Shown: piece after piece, positions 44,316 to 54,540 of the stretch | How the letters are laid out: each line of letters opens with the position of its first letter | How positions within the stretch are numbered: the first letter of the stretch is position 1 | Assembly (NCBI RefSeq): GCF_004804315.1 | Contig: NZ_SRXX01000010.1 | Coordinates: forward strand, 1 to 64,000 | Origin: Flagellimonas onchidii | Lineage (GTDB): Bacteria > Bacteroidota > Bacteroidia > Flavobacteriales > Flavobacteriaceae | DNA length: 64,000 nucleotides | Direction of reading: 5' to 3' | Notes under the pieces: model-generated | What the model was told of the DNA's origin: nothing | The model's input: the letters and a program-made list of their open reading frames with translations, nothing else | The model's database searches: none | Translations under genes and position numbers: made by a program

Positions 44316-45140
44316 ATGGCAAAGATTACCGCCGCAGAAGTAAACAAACTAAGAAAAACCACCGGAGCAGGAATGATGGACTGCAAAAAGGCTTTGGTTG
44401 AAGCAGATGGTGATTTTGATAAAGCAATAGAAATCCTTAGAAAAAAAGGTCAAAAAGTTGCTGCTAAAAGAGCGGATAGGGATTCCTCAGAAGGCGCAGC
44501 TATTGCTAAAGTCAATGCTGACAGCTCTACAGGAGTGGCTATTTCACTTAACTGTGAAACCGACTTTGTTGCCAAGAATGACAGCTTTGTTGCACTGGCT
44601 AACGATCTGGCAGATCTTGCTTTGGATTTTGACAATAAAGATGCATTCCTTGCAGCTACATTCAACGGAATGACCGTAGCGGAAAAATTGACCGAGCAAA
44701 CTGGGGTTATCGGTGAGAAAATTGAGATTGGAAGTTTCGAGAAATTGAACGCTCCTTTCGTAGGCTCTTACATACATGCTGGTAACAAAATAGCAACTTT
44801 GGTTGGTTTATCCGCCAATGTTGAAGGTGCTGCGCAAGCTGCTAAAGATGTAGCAATGCAAGCCGCTGCAATGAACCCTGTTGCCTTGAATGAAGAAGGT
44901 GTTGATCAATCTGTTATCGACAAGGAAATCGAAATTGCTAAAGATCAATTACGTCAGGAAGGCAAGCCTGAAGCAATGTTGGACAATATTGCCAAAGGAA
45001 AACTAAAACGTTTCTTCAAAGACAACACTTTGGTAAATCAAGCCTTTATCAAAGATAGCAAGCAGAGCGTTGCACAATATGTAAAATCAGTGGACTCTGG
45101 TTTAGAAGTGACTGGTTTCCAACGCGTAGCTTTAGGATAA
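44316..45140 (+). CDS. tsf: Elongation factor Ts
   Basis: 274 residues, full length. The UBA-like N-terminus is clear (ITAAEVNKLRKTTGAGMMDC, KKALVEADGDFDKAIEILRK), followed by the core NCETDFVAKNDSFVALAND (TDFV, the EF-Tu contact) and the C-terminal FIKDSKQSVAQYVKS. It exchanges GDP for GTP on EF-Tu. It follows rpsB in the standard order and is closed by a strong terminator at 45164-45195. Confidence 0.97.
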   Translation: MAKITAAEVNKLRKTTGAGMMDCKKALVEADGDFDKAIEILRKKGQKVAAKRADRDSSEGAAIAKVNADSSTGVAISLNCETDFVAKNDSFVALANDLADLALDFDNKDAFLAATFNGMTVAEKLTEQTGVIGEKIEIGSFEKLNAPFVGSYIHAGNKIATLVGLSANVEGAAQAAKDVAMQAAAMNPVALNEEGVDQSVIDKEIEIAKDQLRQEGKPEAMLDNIAKGKLKRFFKDNTLVNQAFIKDSKQSVAQYVKSVDSGLEVTGFQRVALG

Positions 45141-45163
45141 CGTAAAGCTTATAAAATCAAGAT

Positions 45164-45195
45164 AAAAACCATCCCTTAAAAGGGATGGTTTTTTT
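45164..45195 (+). terminator. Terminator after tsf
   Basis: Arms AAAACCATCCCTT and AAGGGATGGTTTT with an AA loop, followed by TTTTT: a textbook intrinsic terminator 24 bp after the tsf stop. Confidence 0.9.
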
Positions 45196-45254
45196 GTTTA
45201 TTTCATTTTAAAAACGATCTCTATTTCACATAATCTGTCATAAATAATTTTGAT

Positions 45255-45262
45255 TATTTTTG
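45255..45262 (+). promoter_or_regulatory. -7 element of the pyrH promoter
   Basis: TATTTTTG fits TAnnTTTG, 21 bp before the preferred pyrH start. It overlaps a TTG that could be taken for an earlier start, which argues for the ATG at 45284. Confidence 0.5.
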
Positions 45263-45283
45263 TCCCGACTTCAACATATCTCA

Positions 45284-45991
45284 ATGCAATACAAAAGAAT
45301 TTTATTAAAACTGAGCGGTGAGGCCCTTATGGGTGAACAACAATACGGTATTGACCCAAAACGTCTAGCAGAATATGCCGAAGACATTAAAGGTGTCATC
45401 GAAAAAGGTGTTGAAGTTGCCATTGTAATCGGCGGAGGCAATATTTTTAGAGGACTTTCTGGTGCAAGTCAGGGAATGGATCGTGTACAGGGCGATCATA
45501 TGGGTATGCTGGCCACTGTAATCAATGGACTAGCATTACAAAGTGCTTTGGAAATTCAAGGTGTGGAGACAAGGCTACAATCCGCCGTAAAGATTAACGA
45601 GGTTGCGGAACCTTTTATTAGAAGAAGAGCCATGCGTCACCTGGAAAAAGGTAGAGTGGTCATTTTTGGTGGTGGTACTGGAAATCCATATTTCACAACC
45701 GATTCCGCTGCTGTTTTAAGAGCGATTGAGATCAAGGCCGATGTTATCCTAAAAGGAACCCGAGTGGATGGAATCTATACTTCCGACCCGGAAAAGGACA
45801 AAAACGCAACTAAGTTTGACAGCATCTCATTCAATGACGTGCTTTCAAAAGGTCTAAAAGTAATGGACACGACGGCCTTCACCCTAAGTCAGGAAAATGA
45901 ATTGCCCATTGTGGTTTTTGATATGAACACTAGAGGAAATCTTATGAAAATAGTTTCTGGGGAAAATATTGGAACCGTGGTCAACATCTAA
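45284..45991 (+). CDS. pyrH: Uridylate kinase
   Basis: 235 residues from the ATG at 45284 ([17 protein letters not shown]); an in-frame TTG at 45260 lies inside the predicted promoter and is rejected. Motifs: KLSGEAL (phosphate binding), [13 protein letters not shown], the UMP-site region [33 protein letters not shown] and [12 protein letters not shown]. The enzyme phosphorylates UMP to UDP. It forms a unit with frr, 41 bp downstream. Confidence 0.97.
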   Translation: MQYKRILLKLSGEALMGEQQYGIDPKRLAEYAEDIKGVIEKGVEVAIVIGGGNIFRGLSGASQGMDRVQGDHMGMLATVINGLALQSALEIQGVETRLQSAVKINEVAEPFIRRRAMRHLEKGRVVIFGGGTGNPYFTTDSAAVLRAIEIKADVILKGTRVDGIYTSDPEKDKNATKFDSISFNDVLSKGLKVMDTTAFTLSQENELPIVVFDMNTRGNLMKIVSGENIGTVVNI

Positions 45992-46032
45992 ATTGGCATA
46001 TGTTTTGATGCCAATCATAAAACTTTAAAATT

Positions 46033-46587
46033 ATGGAAGAAGAAGTAACATTTATACTAGATAGCACCAAAGAGAGCATGGATGGAAGCATTTCCCATTT
46101 GGAAAAAGCTTTGGTCAAAATCCGTGCAGGAAAAGCAAGTCCAGTGATGTTATCTACGGTAATGGTGGAGTATTATGGCTCCATGACACCACTTTCACAG
46201 GTATCAAACGTCAATACACCTGACGCGCGAACTATTTCAGTTCAACCTTGGGAAAAAACCCTTCTTCCAGAAATTGAAACAGCCATTATGAATTCTAACT
46301 TGGGTTTTAACCCGATGAACAATGGTGAAATGATCATCATTAATGTACCTCCATTAACAGAGGAGCGGAGAATTCAACTGGTAAAGCAGGCCAAGTCGGA
46401 AGCGGAAGACGCTAAAGTCAGTATAAGAAGTGCTAGACAAGAAGCCAACAAGGAACTCAAATCCTTGGAAATTTCGGAAGATCGCTTGAAAAATGCCGAG
46501 GTTGATGTTCAAGACCTTACCGACACTTATAGCAAAAAAGTAGATGACATCTTAAAGGTTAAGGAAGCTGAGATAATGAAGGTATAA
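46033..46587 (+). CDS. frr: Ribosome recycling factor
   Basis: 184 residues, the normal length. RRF motifs: MDGSISHLEKALVKIRAGKA, the hinge VEYYGSMTPLSQVSNVNTPD, ISVQPWEKTLLPEIETAI, NLGFNPMNNGEMIIINVPPL and TEERRIQLVKQAK. Together with EF-G it splits the post-termination ribosome. It follows pyrH as in most bacteria. Confidence 0.98.
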   Translation: MEEEVTFILDSTKESMDGSISHLEKALVKIRAGKASPVMLSTVMVEYYGSMTPLSQVSNVNTPDARTISVQPWEKTLLPEIETAIMNSNLGFNPMNNGEMIIINVPPLTEERRIQLVKQAKSEAEDAKVSIRSARQEANKELKSLEISEDRLKNAEVDVQDLTDTYSKKVDDILKVKEAEIMKV

Positions 46588-46638
46588 TCTTACCTATTTT
46601 CCACCTCGCTTTCCTTAGGAACACCGACAATCATTTTT

Positions 46639-46646
46639 TACCTTTG
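46639..46646 (+). promoter_or_regulatory. -7 element of the MMPL transporter promoter
   Basis: TACCTTTG fits TAnnTTTG and lies only 17 bp before the ATG, implying a very short leader. The -33 element is unclear. Confidence 0.5.
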
Positions 46647-46663
46647 CGCCCAACAAAACCCAC

Positions 46664-49048
46664 ATGGTAGCAAAGCTCACTCAAGGATTTTGGCCCAAGG
46701 TCGCCCGCATTATTTTAAGAAACAGGATACTCATCCTTTTATGCGTTGCTGCCTTCACTGTTTTTCTCGGACTTCAATGGAAACATATGCGGTTTTCCAA
46801 CACCGAGGCCAATATACTTCCTGATGACCATCCCGCTACCATTCAATACAACAAATTCAAAAGCATATTTGGTGAAGAAGGAAATGCCATTGTTCTTGGT
46901 ATTCGTGATTCTTCACTGTTCACCCCTAGCAAATTCAATCGATGGAATAAATTGAGTAAACAACTCGAAGCTTTCCCAGAAATTGATTTTGTGGTATCAA
47001 CCGACAACTTGCAAGTTCTAATTAAAGATGACGAACAGCAAGCTTTTGTCATGGAACCGTTGGTCAAAAATCCTCCAAAAACCAAAAGTGAAGTTGATGA
47101 ACTCAAGAATCATCTTTTCAATGAGCTCCCCTTTTATGACAATCTTATCTATAATGCCGAAAGTGGCACAGTGCAGACCATTGCGTACCTAGATAAGGAT
47201 ATTATGAACACCACGGTTCGAAATGAATTTATTCTGAACGATTTAGCTGATTTGGTCAAAAACTTTGAAGAAGAAACCAATCTTGATGTTCATGTTTCCG
47301 GTATGCCCTACATCCGAACATGGAATGCCAAGGCCATTGTAGACGAGATTGGACTCTTTGTTGGAGCGGCGTTATTGGTGACATCTATAATTTTCTTTTT
47401 CTTTTTCAGAAGCTTTCGCGCCACTCTTATCTCAATGTGTGTCGTGATTATCGGGGTAATGTGGGCTTTAGGTATTTTAGGATTGTTCCAATTCGAGATT
47501 ACCATTCTGACAGCCTTAATTCCGCCCTTGATTATTGTCATTGGAATACCGAATTGCATTTTCTTGATCAACAAATATCAACAAGAGGTCAAAAAACATG
47601 GAAACCAGGCACTTTCTTTGCAACGGGTAATCTCCAAAATTGGGAATGCCACATTAATGACCAACATTACCACAGCTTCAGGATTTGCCACATTTATAAT
47701 TTTGGACAGCGATCTTTTAAGGGAATTTGGCATTGTGGCATCCATCAATATCCTGTGTATCTTCATCCTATCACTATTGATAATTCCCATCATCTATAGT
47801 TTTATGCCGCTTCCCAAAACCAAGCACCTAAAGCACCTGAACAAAAAATGGATTGATCTTTTTGTGAATTGGATGGAACGCATGGTAAGGCATCACCGCA
47901 TAGCGGTTTATATTACCACTGTGGTAGTTCTAATTCTCAGTATTATTGGAATTTATCAAATCGAGATTACCGGAAGTCGAATTGAAGATTTACCCAAAGA
48001 CACCCACTATTTTAAGGATATCCAATTTTTTGAAGAGGAATTCGATGGTATCATGCCTATGGAAATTGTGGTGGACACCAAAAGAAAAAACGGTGCATCG
48101 AAACCTGCAACCTTAAAACGCATGGATCGATTGGGTAATCTTATCGAAGAAACCCCCGAGCTTTCAAAACCCGTTTCTTTGGTAAATCTGGTGAAGTACT
48201 CAAAGCAAGCTTTTTACAATGGTATTCCCAAATACTATCAACTTCCAACTTCCCAGGAGAATACCTTTATCATGGATGTTGCCCGAAAGTCGAAGAATGA
48301 TGGGAACCTTTTAGAAAGTTTTGTCGACAGTACAGGTCAAACTGCCCGAATAACCACTTTTATGCGCGATGTAAAAATCGACCGTATGGAAGAAATAGAA
48401 GAAGATATTCAACAGGCCATCACCAAAATATTTCCGTCCGAAAGGTTCAGTGTCTTTATGACCGGAAAAGCACTGCTCTTTTTAAAAGGCACCAAATATC
48501 TGGTGAAAAATCTTCTGTTATCACTAGCCCTGGCCATTGGACTTATATCCCTTTTTATGGCCTATTTGTTCCGCTCGTTCAGAATGATCATCATATCGCT
48601 TGTACCCAACTTATTGCCATTGGTCATCACGGCAGGGCTAATGGGCTACTTGGGAGTTCCCATAAAACCCTCGACTATTCTAGTGTTCAGCATCGCTTTC
48701 GGAATATCTGTGGATGACACCATTCACTTTTTAGCCAAATACCGACAAGAGCTTGCCACACATAAATGGCATATTAAACGATCAGTGTATGCCGCACTTC
48801 GAGAAACCGGCGTGAGTATGTTCTATACCTCCATAGTGCTTTTCTTTGGGTTCTCGGTATTTATTATTTCAAGTTTTGGGGGAACCAAAGCTCTGGGCGG
48901 ACTGGTATCGGCTACCTTGCTTTTTGCCATGCTGGCCAATCTTATCCTATTACCTTCCCTGTTGCTCTCTTTGGAAAGAAGTATCGCAAACAAAGAAGTA
49001 TTGAAAAAACCTCAAATCGATATCTTACCCAAAGAAGGGGACAAATAG
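46664..49048 (+). CDS. MMPL/RND superfamily exporter
   Basis: 794 residues with the two-fold RND layout. Helix 1 (ILILLCVAAFTVFLGLQW) is followed by a periplasmic domain, then a sterol-sensing-like helix bundle at about 230-400 (FFFFFRSFRATLISMCVVII, IPNCIFLINKYQQEV). The second half repeats it: IAVYITTVVVLILSIIGIY, periplasmic domain, then the bundle with FRMIIISLVPNLLPLV and FGISVDDTIHFLAKYRQEL, whose Asp pair would carry protons. Such proteins export lipids or hydrophobic compounds, or act as SecDF-like helpers. No adaptor or outer-membrane channel gene is adjacent, so the substrate is open. Confidence 0.9.
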   Translation: MVAKLTQGFWPKVARIILRNRILILLCVAAFTVFLGLQWKHMRFSNTEANILPDDHPATIQYNKFKSIFGEEGNAIVLGIRDSSLFTPSKFNRWNKLSKQLEAFPEIDFVVSTDNLQVLIKDDEQQAFVMEPLVKNPPKTKSEVDELKNHLFNELPFYDNLIYNAESGTVQTIAYLDKDIMNTTVRNEFILNDLADLVKNFEEETNLDVHVSGMPYIRTWNAKAIVDEIGLFVGAALLVTSIIFFFFFRSFRATLISMCVVIIGVMWALGILGLFQFEITILTALIPPLIIVIGIPNCIFLINKYQQEVKKHGNQALSLQRVISKIGNATLMTNITTASGFATFIILDSDLLREFGIVASINILCIFILSLLIIPIIYSFMPLPKTKHLKHLNKKWIDLFVNWMERMVRHHRIAVYITTVVVLILSIIGIYQIEITGSRIEDLPKDTHYFKDIQFFEEEFDGIMPMEIVVDTKRKNGASKPATLKRMDRLGNLIEETPELSKPVSLVNLVKYSKQAFYNGIPKYYQLPTSQENTFIMDVARKSKNDGNLLESFVDSTGQTARITTFMRDVKIDRMEEIEEDIQQAITKIFPSERFSVFMTGKALLFLKGTKYLVKNLLLSLALAIGLISLFMAYLFRSFRMIIISLVPNLLPLVITAGLMGYLGVPIKPSTILVFSIAFGISVDDTIHFLAKYRQELATHKWHIKRSVYAALRETGVSMFYTSIVLFFGFSVFIISSFGGTKALGGLVSATLLFAMLANLILLPSLLLSLERSIANKEVLKKPQIDILPKEGDK

Positions 49049-49138
49049 ACCAGTAAACCCAAATAAATATCACGGTGGAGTTGCTTTCATTTTTCATCAA
49101 AAAGCTATCTTTACCGCTTAATTTTACGAAAGATCAAA

Positions 49139-50572
49139 ATGAGTTCTTATTCCATAAAAGAACTGCTTCAAAAGCAGCCTATAGGAGAAAATGTAGTTGT
49201 AAACGGATGGGTAAAAACATTCAGAAGCAATCGATTCATAGCTTTGAACGATGGCTCAACCATCCACAACCTGCAATGCGTAGTGGATTTTGAGAATTTT
49301 GATGAGGATCTACTCAAGCAAGTATCCACCGGAGCGGCCTTGAAGGTTTCAGGTACACTTGTGGAAAGTCAAGGAAGAGGACAAAGTGTGGAAATTCAAG
49401 CCACTGATGTTTTTGTTCATGGTACCGCGGATCCGGAAACATACCCCATTCAACCTAAAAAACACTCTCTGGAATTTTTGCGTGAAAAAGCGCATTTAAG
49501 GGTACGCACCAACACATTTTCAGCAGTTATGCGAGTTCGTTCCAAACTGGCCTTTGCCATTCATGATTACTTCCAAAAAACTGGATTTTACTATATGCAT
49601 GCCCCTATCATTACAGGGTCCGATGCGGAGGGAGCTGGCGAAATGTTCAGGGTGAGCACGTTGGACCTCAAGAATCCTACTATGGATGATAATGGGGAAG
49701 TTGATTATTCCGAAGATTTCTTCGGAAAAGAAACCAACCTCACTGTATCAGGACAATTGGAAGCGGAAACCTATGCTATGGGATTGGGCAAGGTATATAC
49801 TTTTGGACCAACTTTTAGGGCAGAAAATTCCAATACCTCAAGACACCTTGCAGAGTTCTGGATGATAGAACCTGAAGTGGCTTTCTATGATTTGGACGCC
49901 AACATGGATCTTGCTGAGGATTTCATCAAATCCATTATTGGTTATGTACTTGAAAATTGCCAAGATGACCTGGAGTTTTTGGAAAAGCGCCTTTTGGATG
50001 AGGAAAAATCCAAACCTCAAAACGAACGTTCTGAAATGGCTTTAATTGAAAAACTGAAGTTTATAGTTGATAACAACTTCAAAAGGGTAACCTATACCGA
50101 AGCTATCGATATTTTAAGGAACAGCAAGCCGAACAAAAAGAAAAAGTTTCAATTCCCAATTGATGAATGGGGTGCTGACCTACAAAGTGAGCATGAGCGC
50201 TATTTAGTGGAAAAACACTTTAAGTGCCCGGTTATTCTTTTTGACTATCCAGCCAATATTAAAGCATTCTATATGCGCTTGAATGAGGATGGTAAAACGG
50301 TCAGGGCCATGGATGTATTGTTCCCTGGTATTGGAGAGATAGTTGGTGGATCTCAACGAGAAGAAAGATTGGAAGTCCTTCAGCAAAAAATAAAGGAACT
50401 TGACATCGATGAAAAAGAGCTGTGGTGGTATCTAGACCTTAGACGTTTTGGAACCGCCGTACATAGCGGTTTTGGCCTAGGATTTGAACGTATGGTTCAA
50501 TTCGCAACGGGCATGGGGAACATCAGGGACGTGATACCTTACCCAAGAACGCCTCAAAACGCAGAGTTTTAA
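49139..50572 (+). CDS. asnS: Asparagine--tRNA ligase
   Basis: 477 residues. The N-terminal OB-fold anticodon domain ([33 protein letters not shown]) is followed by the class II core: motif 1 near [20 protein letters not shown], motif 2 [20 protein letters not shown], and motif 3 [29 protein letters not shown] -7-like element at 49106-49113, with TTG 22 bp further up, may be its promoter. It charges tRNA-Asn. rpoN follows 45 bp later. Confidence 0.96.
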   Translation: MSSYSIKELLQKQPIGENVVVNGWVKTFRSNRFIALNDGSTIHNLQCVVDFENFDEDLLKQVSTGAALKVSGTLVESQGRGQSVEIQATDVFVHGTADPETYPIQPKKHSLEFLREKAHLRVRTNTFSAVMRVRSKLAFAIHDYFQKTGFYYMHAPIITGSDAEGAGEMFRVSTLDLKNPTMDDNGEVDYSEDFFGKETNLTVSGQLEAETYAMGLGKVYTFGPTFRAENSNTSRHLAEFWMIEPEVAFYDLDANMDLAEDFIKSIIGYVLENCQDDLEFLEKRLLDEEKSKPQNERSEMALIEKLKFIVDNNFKRVTYTEAIDILRNSKPNKKKKFQFPIDEWGADLQSEHERYLVEKHFKCPVILFDYPANIKAFYMRLNEDGKTVRAMDVLFPGIGEIVGGSQREERLEVLQQKIKELDIDEKELWWYLDLRRFGTAVHSGFGLGFERMVQFATGMGNIRDVIPYPRTPQNAEF

Positions 50573-50617
50573 ATTGAATTCTTAAATTTATAAGAAGGAA
50601 GATTGTAAGTCAATCCC

Positions 50618-52072
50618 ATGCTAAAGCAACATCTACAGTTTAAGCTTTCCCAAAAACTGTCTCCACAGCAGATTCAGCTGATGAAGCTCATTCAATTGCC
50701 CACACAAGCATTTGAGCAGCGGTTGAAGCAGGAATTGGAGGAAAATCCCGCTCTTGAAAGTGGAAAAGCCGAAAGTGAAAACATGGATGAGGGATATGAT
50801 GAGTTTGATGACTCTGCAGACAATGAAACCATCACAGCAGATGAAATCAACATAGATGATTATCTCAGTGATGATGAAATCCCGGATTATCGAACGCAGA
50901 CGAGCAACTATAGTCCTGATGATGACGAAAAGAGCATTCCTTATGCTGCGGGTATTTCCTTTAATCAATATTTAATCAACCAGCTCAACACGGTCTATTT
51001 GGACGATGAAGAATGGGCCATCGCCGAATTTTTGGTGGGTAGTGTAGATGAGAGTGGATACATAAGAAGACCTCTAACCGATATTATGGATGATTTGGCT
51101 TTTACCCAAAACATTTATGTTGAGGAGGATAAAATTGAAAGAGTATTAAGAACCGTCCAAGAAATGGATCCACCGGGTGTAGCAGCTCGATCTTTGGATG
51201 AATGCCTTATTTTGCAACTAGAGCGCAAAGAAAAAACGCCATCAGTCGAGTTAGCCATTTCCATTTTGGAAAGATCCTTTGATCAGTTTACCAAAAAGCA
51301 CTATTCCAAGCTGATTCAAAAACATCATATTTCGGAGGACGACCTAAAGGCAGCTATTTCGGAAATCGAACGTTTGAATCCAAAACCAGGTGGTTCTTAT
51401 GCGGGAAACACCCGAATGATTGAACATATTGTTCCAGATTTCTCCATCAAAATTGTTGAGGGCGAACTAGAGTTGACTCTAAATGGGAGAAATGCCCCAG
51501 AGTTACATGTCTCAAAGGAGTATAACAACATGTTGGAAGGCTATAAAAATTCTAAGGAGAAATCCAAGTCGCAAAAGGATACGGTTCTGTTCATCAAACA
51601 AAAATTAGATGCTGCGAAATGGTTCATAGACGCAATCAAACAAAGGCAACAGACATTATATGTTACCATGAGCGCTATCATGAATTACCAAAAGGAGTAT
51701 TTTTTAAGTGGTGATGAGCGGAAACTTCGCCCTATGATTTTAAAGGATATCGCAGATCAAATTGACATGGATGTTTCAACTGTATCCAGAGTTGCCAACA
51801 GTAAGTATGTGGACACGCCATACGGCACCAAACTCATTAAAGAGTACTTTTCAGAAGCCATGAAAAACGAACAAGGGGAAGATGTGTCTACCAAAGAGAT
51901 TAAAAAGATACTGGAAACCGTCATTGGTGAGGAAGAAAAGAAAAAGCCATTAACCGATGATAAATTGGCCAAAATATTGAAAGAACGTGGGTACCCCATC
52001 GCCAGACGTACGGTAGCCAAATACCGGGAGCAACTGGGAATACCTGTTGCCAGGCTTAGAAAGCAAATCTGA
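50618..52072 (+). CDS. rpoN: RNA polymerase sigma-54 factor
   Basis: 484 residues. Region I, the Gln/Leu-rich activator-interaction part, is clear (LSPQQIQLMKLIQLPTQAFE), then the acidic region II (50-100), core-binding and HTH region (KDIADQIDMDVSTVSRVANS), and the RpoN box ARRTVAKYRE near the C-terminus. It directs transcription that needs AAA+ enhancer-binding activators; none is in this window. The following membrane gene overlaps its stop by one base (TGATG). Confidence 0.96.
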   Translation: MLKQHLQFKLSQKLSPQQIQLMKLIQLPTQAFEQRLKQELEENPALESGKAESENMDEGYDEFDDSADNETITADEINIDDYLSDDEIPDYRTQTSNYSPDDDEKSIPYAAGISFNQYLINQLNTVYLDDEEWAIAEFLVGSVDESGYIRRPLTDIMDDLAFTQNIYVEEDKIERVLRTVQEMDPPGVAARSLDECLILQLERKEKTPSVELAISILERSFDQFTKKHYSKLIQKHHISEDDLKAAISEIERLNPKPGGSYAGNTRMIEHIVPDFSIKIVEGELELTLNGRNAPELHVSKEYNNMLEGYKNSKEKSKSQKDTVLFIKQKLDAAKWFIDAIKQRQQTLYVTMSAIMNYQKEYFLSGDERKLRPMILKDIADQIDMDVSTVSRVANSKYVDTPYGTKLIKEYFSEAMKNEQGEDVSTKEIKKILETVIGEEEKKKPLTDDKLAKILKERGYPIARRTVAKYREQLGIPVARLRKQI

Positions 52073-52674
52073 TGAACTATTTTCTAAGGTCAGTTTCTTA
52101 CGTATTTCACCCTTTGCTTACGCCAATTACTGGTACTGTTCTATATTTTATGGTCGCACCGTACAGCACTTTAGAAGTTCAAAGTGGAAACATTCTACCT
52201 ATATTCATTCTTACAGTTATCATTCCCATCATATTCTTTCTTATTCTGAAAAATCTAGGAGTCATCAGCTCTATATTTTTACCTACTGTCCAAGAAAGAA
52301 AATATCCTCTGTACATAAACTGTATATTACTTTTGATGATTCTTTACAAAGTAATCCCAAACAACTATGTTCATGAACTGTTTTATTTTTTCACTGGACT
52401 CTTATTAGCTACTGTTGCGGCATTACTCCTACTTTTTTTGAAATTTAAGACCAGCATGCATTTATTGGGAATGGGAAGTTTACTAATGTTCATAATCGGC
52501 CTTAGTATACACTTCGAAATCAATATAACTTTGGCCATAAGTGTATTTACAGTACTGACTGGTCTTGTAACCACCTCTAGGCTCTACATGAAAGCCCATA
52601 GCAGAGTTGAACTGTTGATTGGCTTTGTAGTCGGATTCTGCTCTCAGTTAATTGTTTTGAAATACTGGCTATAG
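52072..52674 (+). CDS. PAP2-like multipass membrane protein with degenerate motifs
   Basis: 200 residues with six hydrophobic helices. The third PAP2 motif is recognisable as SRLYMKAHSRVELLIG (S-R and H as in SR-x-x-x-x-x-H, with Glu for the usual Asp), and TSMH may stand for PSxH. The first motif is at best ERKYP. The fold therefore resembles lipid phosphate phosphatases, but catalysis is doubtful. Its start overlaps the rpoN stop, and its end overlaps the convergent PorT-family gene by six bases. Confidence 0.6.
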   Translation: MNYFLRSVSYVFHPLLTPITGTVLYFMVAPYSTLEVQSGNILPIFILTVIIPIIFFLILKNLGVISSIFLPTVQERKYPLYINCILLLMILYKVIPNNYVHELFYFFTGLLLATVAALLLLFLKFKTSMHLLGMGSLLMFIIGLSIHFEINITLAISVFTVLTGLVTTSRLYMKAHSRVELLIGFVVGFCSQLIVLKYWL

Positions 52675-53355
52675 GATATAGAAAATTATCCCGATGCGCA
52701 ATACGCGTATATCTATCGCTTCTCCATTTTCAGTCATAGCCCCTTGCTTCAAAAGAGGATTTAAACCATAATAAGCGTGTACGTTCCATGTATTATATCC
52801 GAAGTTGAGCATAAGACCATACTGTAGTTTTTCAATATTGTCATTTGAAAACCTGGAAGATTCAGTTTCAGAAACCCATCTAGAGCTTCCAGAAAACACA
52901 TATCCAAGTTTAGCACCTGCGTAAATTCGCCAAAACTTATAATCACTTGCTGTTGAAGTACGCCACCGAAGCTCAAAAGGAACTTCTATCGAATGCGTTT
53001 CAAACTTACTCCTCACCAGCCCTTCCACTCCACCAATTGCATAGGAAATTACATTATTTGCTTTGCTGGCCACTATGTTACTGTAGTATGAATTAGTGGC
53101 ATACCCAAGACCCAGACCCACCCCGAAGTTTCTTTGTCTATTGAAGGGGATATCTTTTATAAACCCTGTTTGCAGATTGTACGATAGACTTGACTGAGTA
53201 ACATTTTCCGGCTTATCCATTAGAAAGTTGAATCCAAGACCAATATAAAATTGGTCTTCAAGGTATTTATTGTCAACATTGTTTTTTTCTTGCCCTACTT
53301 GCGCGTTACCCAGAACACAGAACAACATTAGAATAGAAAAGTGAAGATGCCTCAT
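52669..53355 (-). CDS. PorT-family outer-membrane beta-barrel protein
   Basis: 228 residues from the ATG at 53355 (MRHLHFSILMLFCVLGNAQ is a good signal peptide); a 14-codon longer reading is less likely. The body is alternating beta-strands with glycine and aromatic residues (FYIGLGFNFLM, FGVGLGLGYATNSYYS, RIYAGAKLGYVF, LMLNFGYNTWNVHAYYGL) and ends in RIGIIFYIL, a typical barrel end. PorT-family members include the T9SS protein PorT/SprT, but this sequence is not clearly the true one. It is downstream of the ExbB/ExbD operon on the same strand. Confidence 0.75.
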   Translation of the reverse strand: MRHLHFSILMLFCVLGNAQVGQEKNNVDNKYLEDQFYIGLGFNFLMDKPENVTQSSLSYNLQTGFIKDIPFNRQRNFGVGLGLGYATNSYYSNIVASKANNVISYAIGGVEGLVRSKFETHSIEVPFELRWRTSTASDYKFWRIYAGAKLGYVFSGSSRWVSETESSRFSNDNIEKLQYGLMLNFGYNTWNVHAYYGLNPLLKQGAMTENGEAIDIRVLRIGIIFYIL

Positions 53356-53440
53356 TCCAAAATACATACATATAAAAAAACAATCCAAATTAAACATTTG
53401 AATTGTTTTCCAAGCTTTATCTTAAACTAATTAGTATGTT

Positions 53441-53908
53441 TCACTCCAAATTAGTTTCAAATGTGGTGTAATTTACTTTTAAAAGGTTTAGCTCACGAAG
53501 CTCCTGTTTGATATCAGCCACTATTCCAACATTGACTTCTTTATCAACCTTAAGGGAGACCGTTACCAGATTTTTGATGGCATCCGGTTTTTCGGACAAT
53601 TTGGACAACACATAAGGGCCTACTTCAGAAATCGCAGCCAACCTATCATCGAGCTGAATTCTAGGTTCCGCCCCAAGTACTTTTTCAAGTTCTGGGGAAG
53701 GTTTTCCGACAAAAATCTCAATCACCCTATCTTTTTTGGCTAATTCCTTTACTTGATCAGCAGCGGGAAGGTTATTGTCTACCAACAATTTATGATCTTT
53801 GATCGTAGTCACCGTCATAAAAAAGAACAGCAACATAAATACAATATCCGGAAGTGACGCCGTTGAGACCGCTGGAAGTCTATTTTTACTTTTTTTAGAA
53901 AAACTCAT
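53441..53908 (-). CDS. exbD: ExbD/TolR-type biopolymer transport protein (pair 2, short form)
   Basis: 155 residues. A cytoplasmic tip (KSKNRLPAVSTASLPDIVFM) leads into one membrane helix (LLFFFMTVTTIKD); the Asp in SLPDIVF is the proton-coupling residue. The C-terminal periplasmic domain runs 60-155. Closely resembles the gene at 54711-55193 (same VSTASLPDIVFMLLFFFMTV), so it is a tandem duplicate. It lies 11 bp after its long partner at 53920. Confidence 0.9.
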   Translation of the reverse strand: MSFSKKSKNRLPAVSTASLPDIVFMLLFFFMTVTTIKDHKLLVDNNLPAADQVKELAKKDRVIEIFVGKPSPELEKVLGAEPRIQLDDRLAAISEVGPYVLSKLSEKPDAIKNLVTVSLKVDKEVNVGIVADIKQELRELNLLKVNYTTFETNLE

Positions 53909-53919
53909 ATCCGTTCGAT

Positions 53920-54540
53920 TTAAAGGTTAAAAGTAGTTTGCGCTTCTGACAACTTCATTGGATACATATCTCGAATTTGCTTGATTTGCTTCTTGAGCTC
54001 TTGCTTAACATCTATAGGTGTTTTGGCATCATAATAGTTCTTTTCCATATCGACAAAATCCTTATTGAACAATCTTTGGGCTTCCCGGTTTCGAAGGGCA
54101 TTGTAAGCCGCAGTAAGTTCATTTTGCACCTCTACATAGCTTCCATAACTAGCCTCTCTATCGCTATTGAATGCAATGATAGCATCTGTCGGACTATCAG
54201 ATGACTTGGAATTGCGCTCCCCCTTGCAATAATTGCAATAGCCATCATCATTCTGTTTAGCTCCTCCGTTATCCAAAAAGGCAATAGCCACTTTTCTTAA
54301 CTCTTCCACGGGCAGTAAATCGTCCTCTACAAAAAGTTCATTGTTCTTGTTAAGGCTAACCCTAAAAATGTTCTTTTCGGGAATCTGTACAGGAGGAGTG
54401 GTATCCTTAGGCGGAAGTTTCCGATCAATCCCTACATCGGTTTGAATGGTAGTAGTCACAAGAAAGAAGATCAATAACAAAAAGGCAATATCTGCCATTG
54501 ATCCAGCATTCACTTCTGGAATCTCATTGTTTCTGGCCAT
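53920..54540 (-). CDS. exbD: ExbD/TolR-type biopolymer transport protein (pair 2, long form)
   Basis: 206 residues, longer than the ~140 usual for ExbD. EVNAGSMADIAFLLLIFFLV holds the conserved membrane Asp. An insertion near 95-115 contains YCNYCKGE (Cys-x-x-Cys), followed by SPTDAIIAF, where ordinary ExbD has a short loop. A long helical C-terminus ends with LSEAQTTFN. The gene at 55203-55808 is built the same way, so the pair 53441/53920 is a duplicate of the pair 54711/55203. Confidence 0.9.
   Translation of the reverse strand: MARNNEIPEVNAGSMADIAFLLLIFFLVTTTIQTDVGIDRKLPPKDTTPPVQIPEKNIFRVSLNKNNELFVEDDLLPVEELRKVAIAFLDNGGAKQNDDGYCNYCKGERNSKSSDSPTDAIIAFNSDREASYGSYVEVQNELTAAYNALRNREAQRLFNKDFVDMEKNYYDAKTPIDVKQELKKQIKQIRDMYPMKLSEAQTTFNL

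Noticed and set aside
52669-53355. Assignment as the T9SS component PorT/SprT itself
   Set aside because: Only the general PorT-family barrel pattern is visible; no diagnostic segment of SprT could be confirmed by eye.
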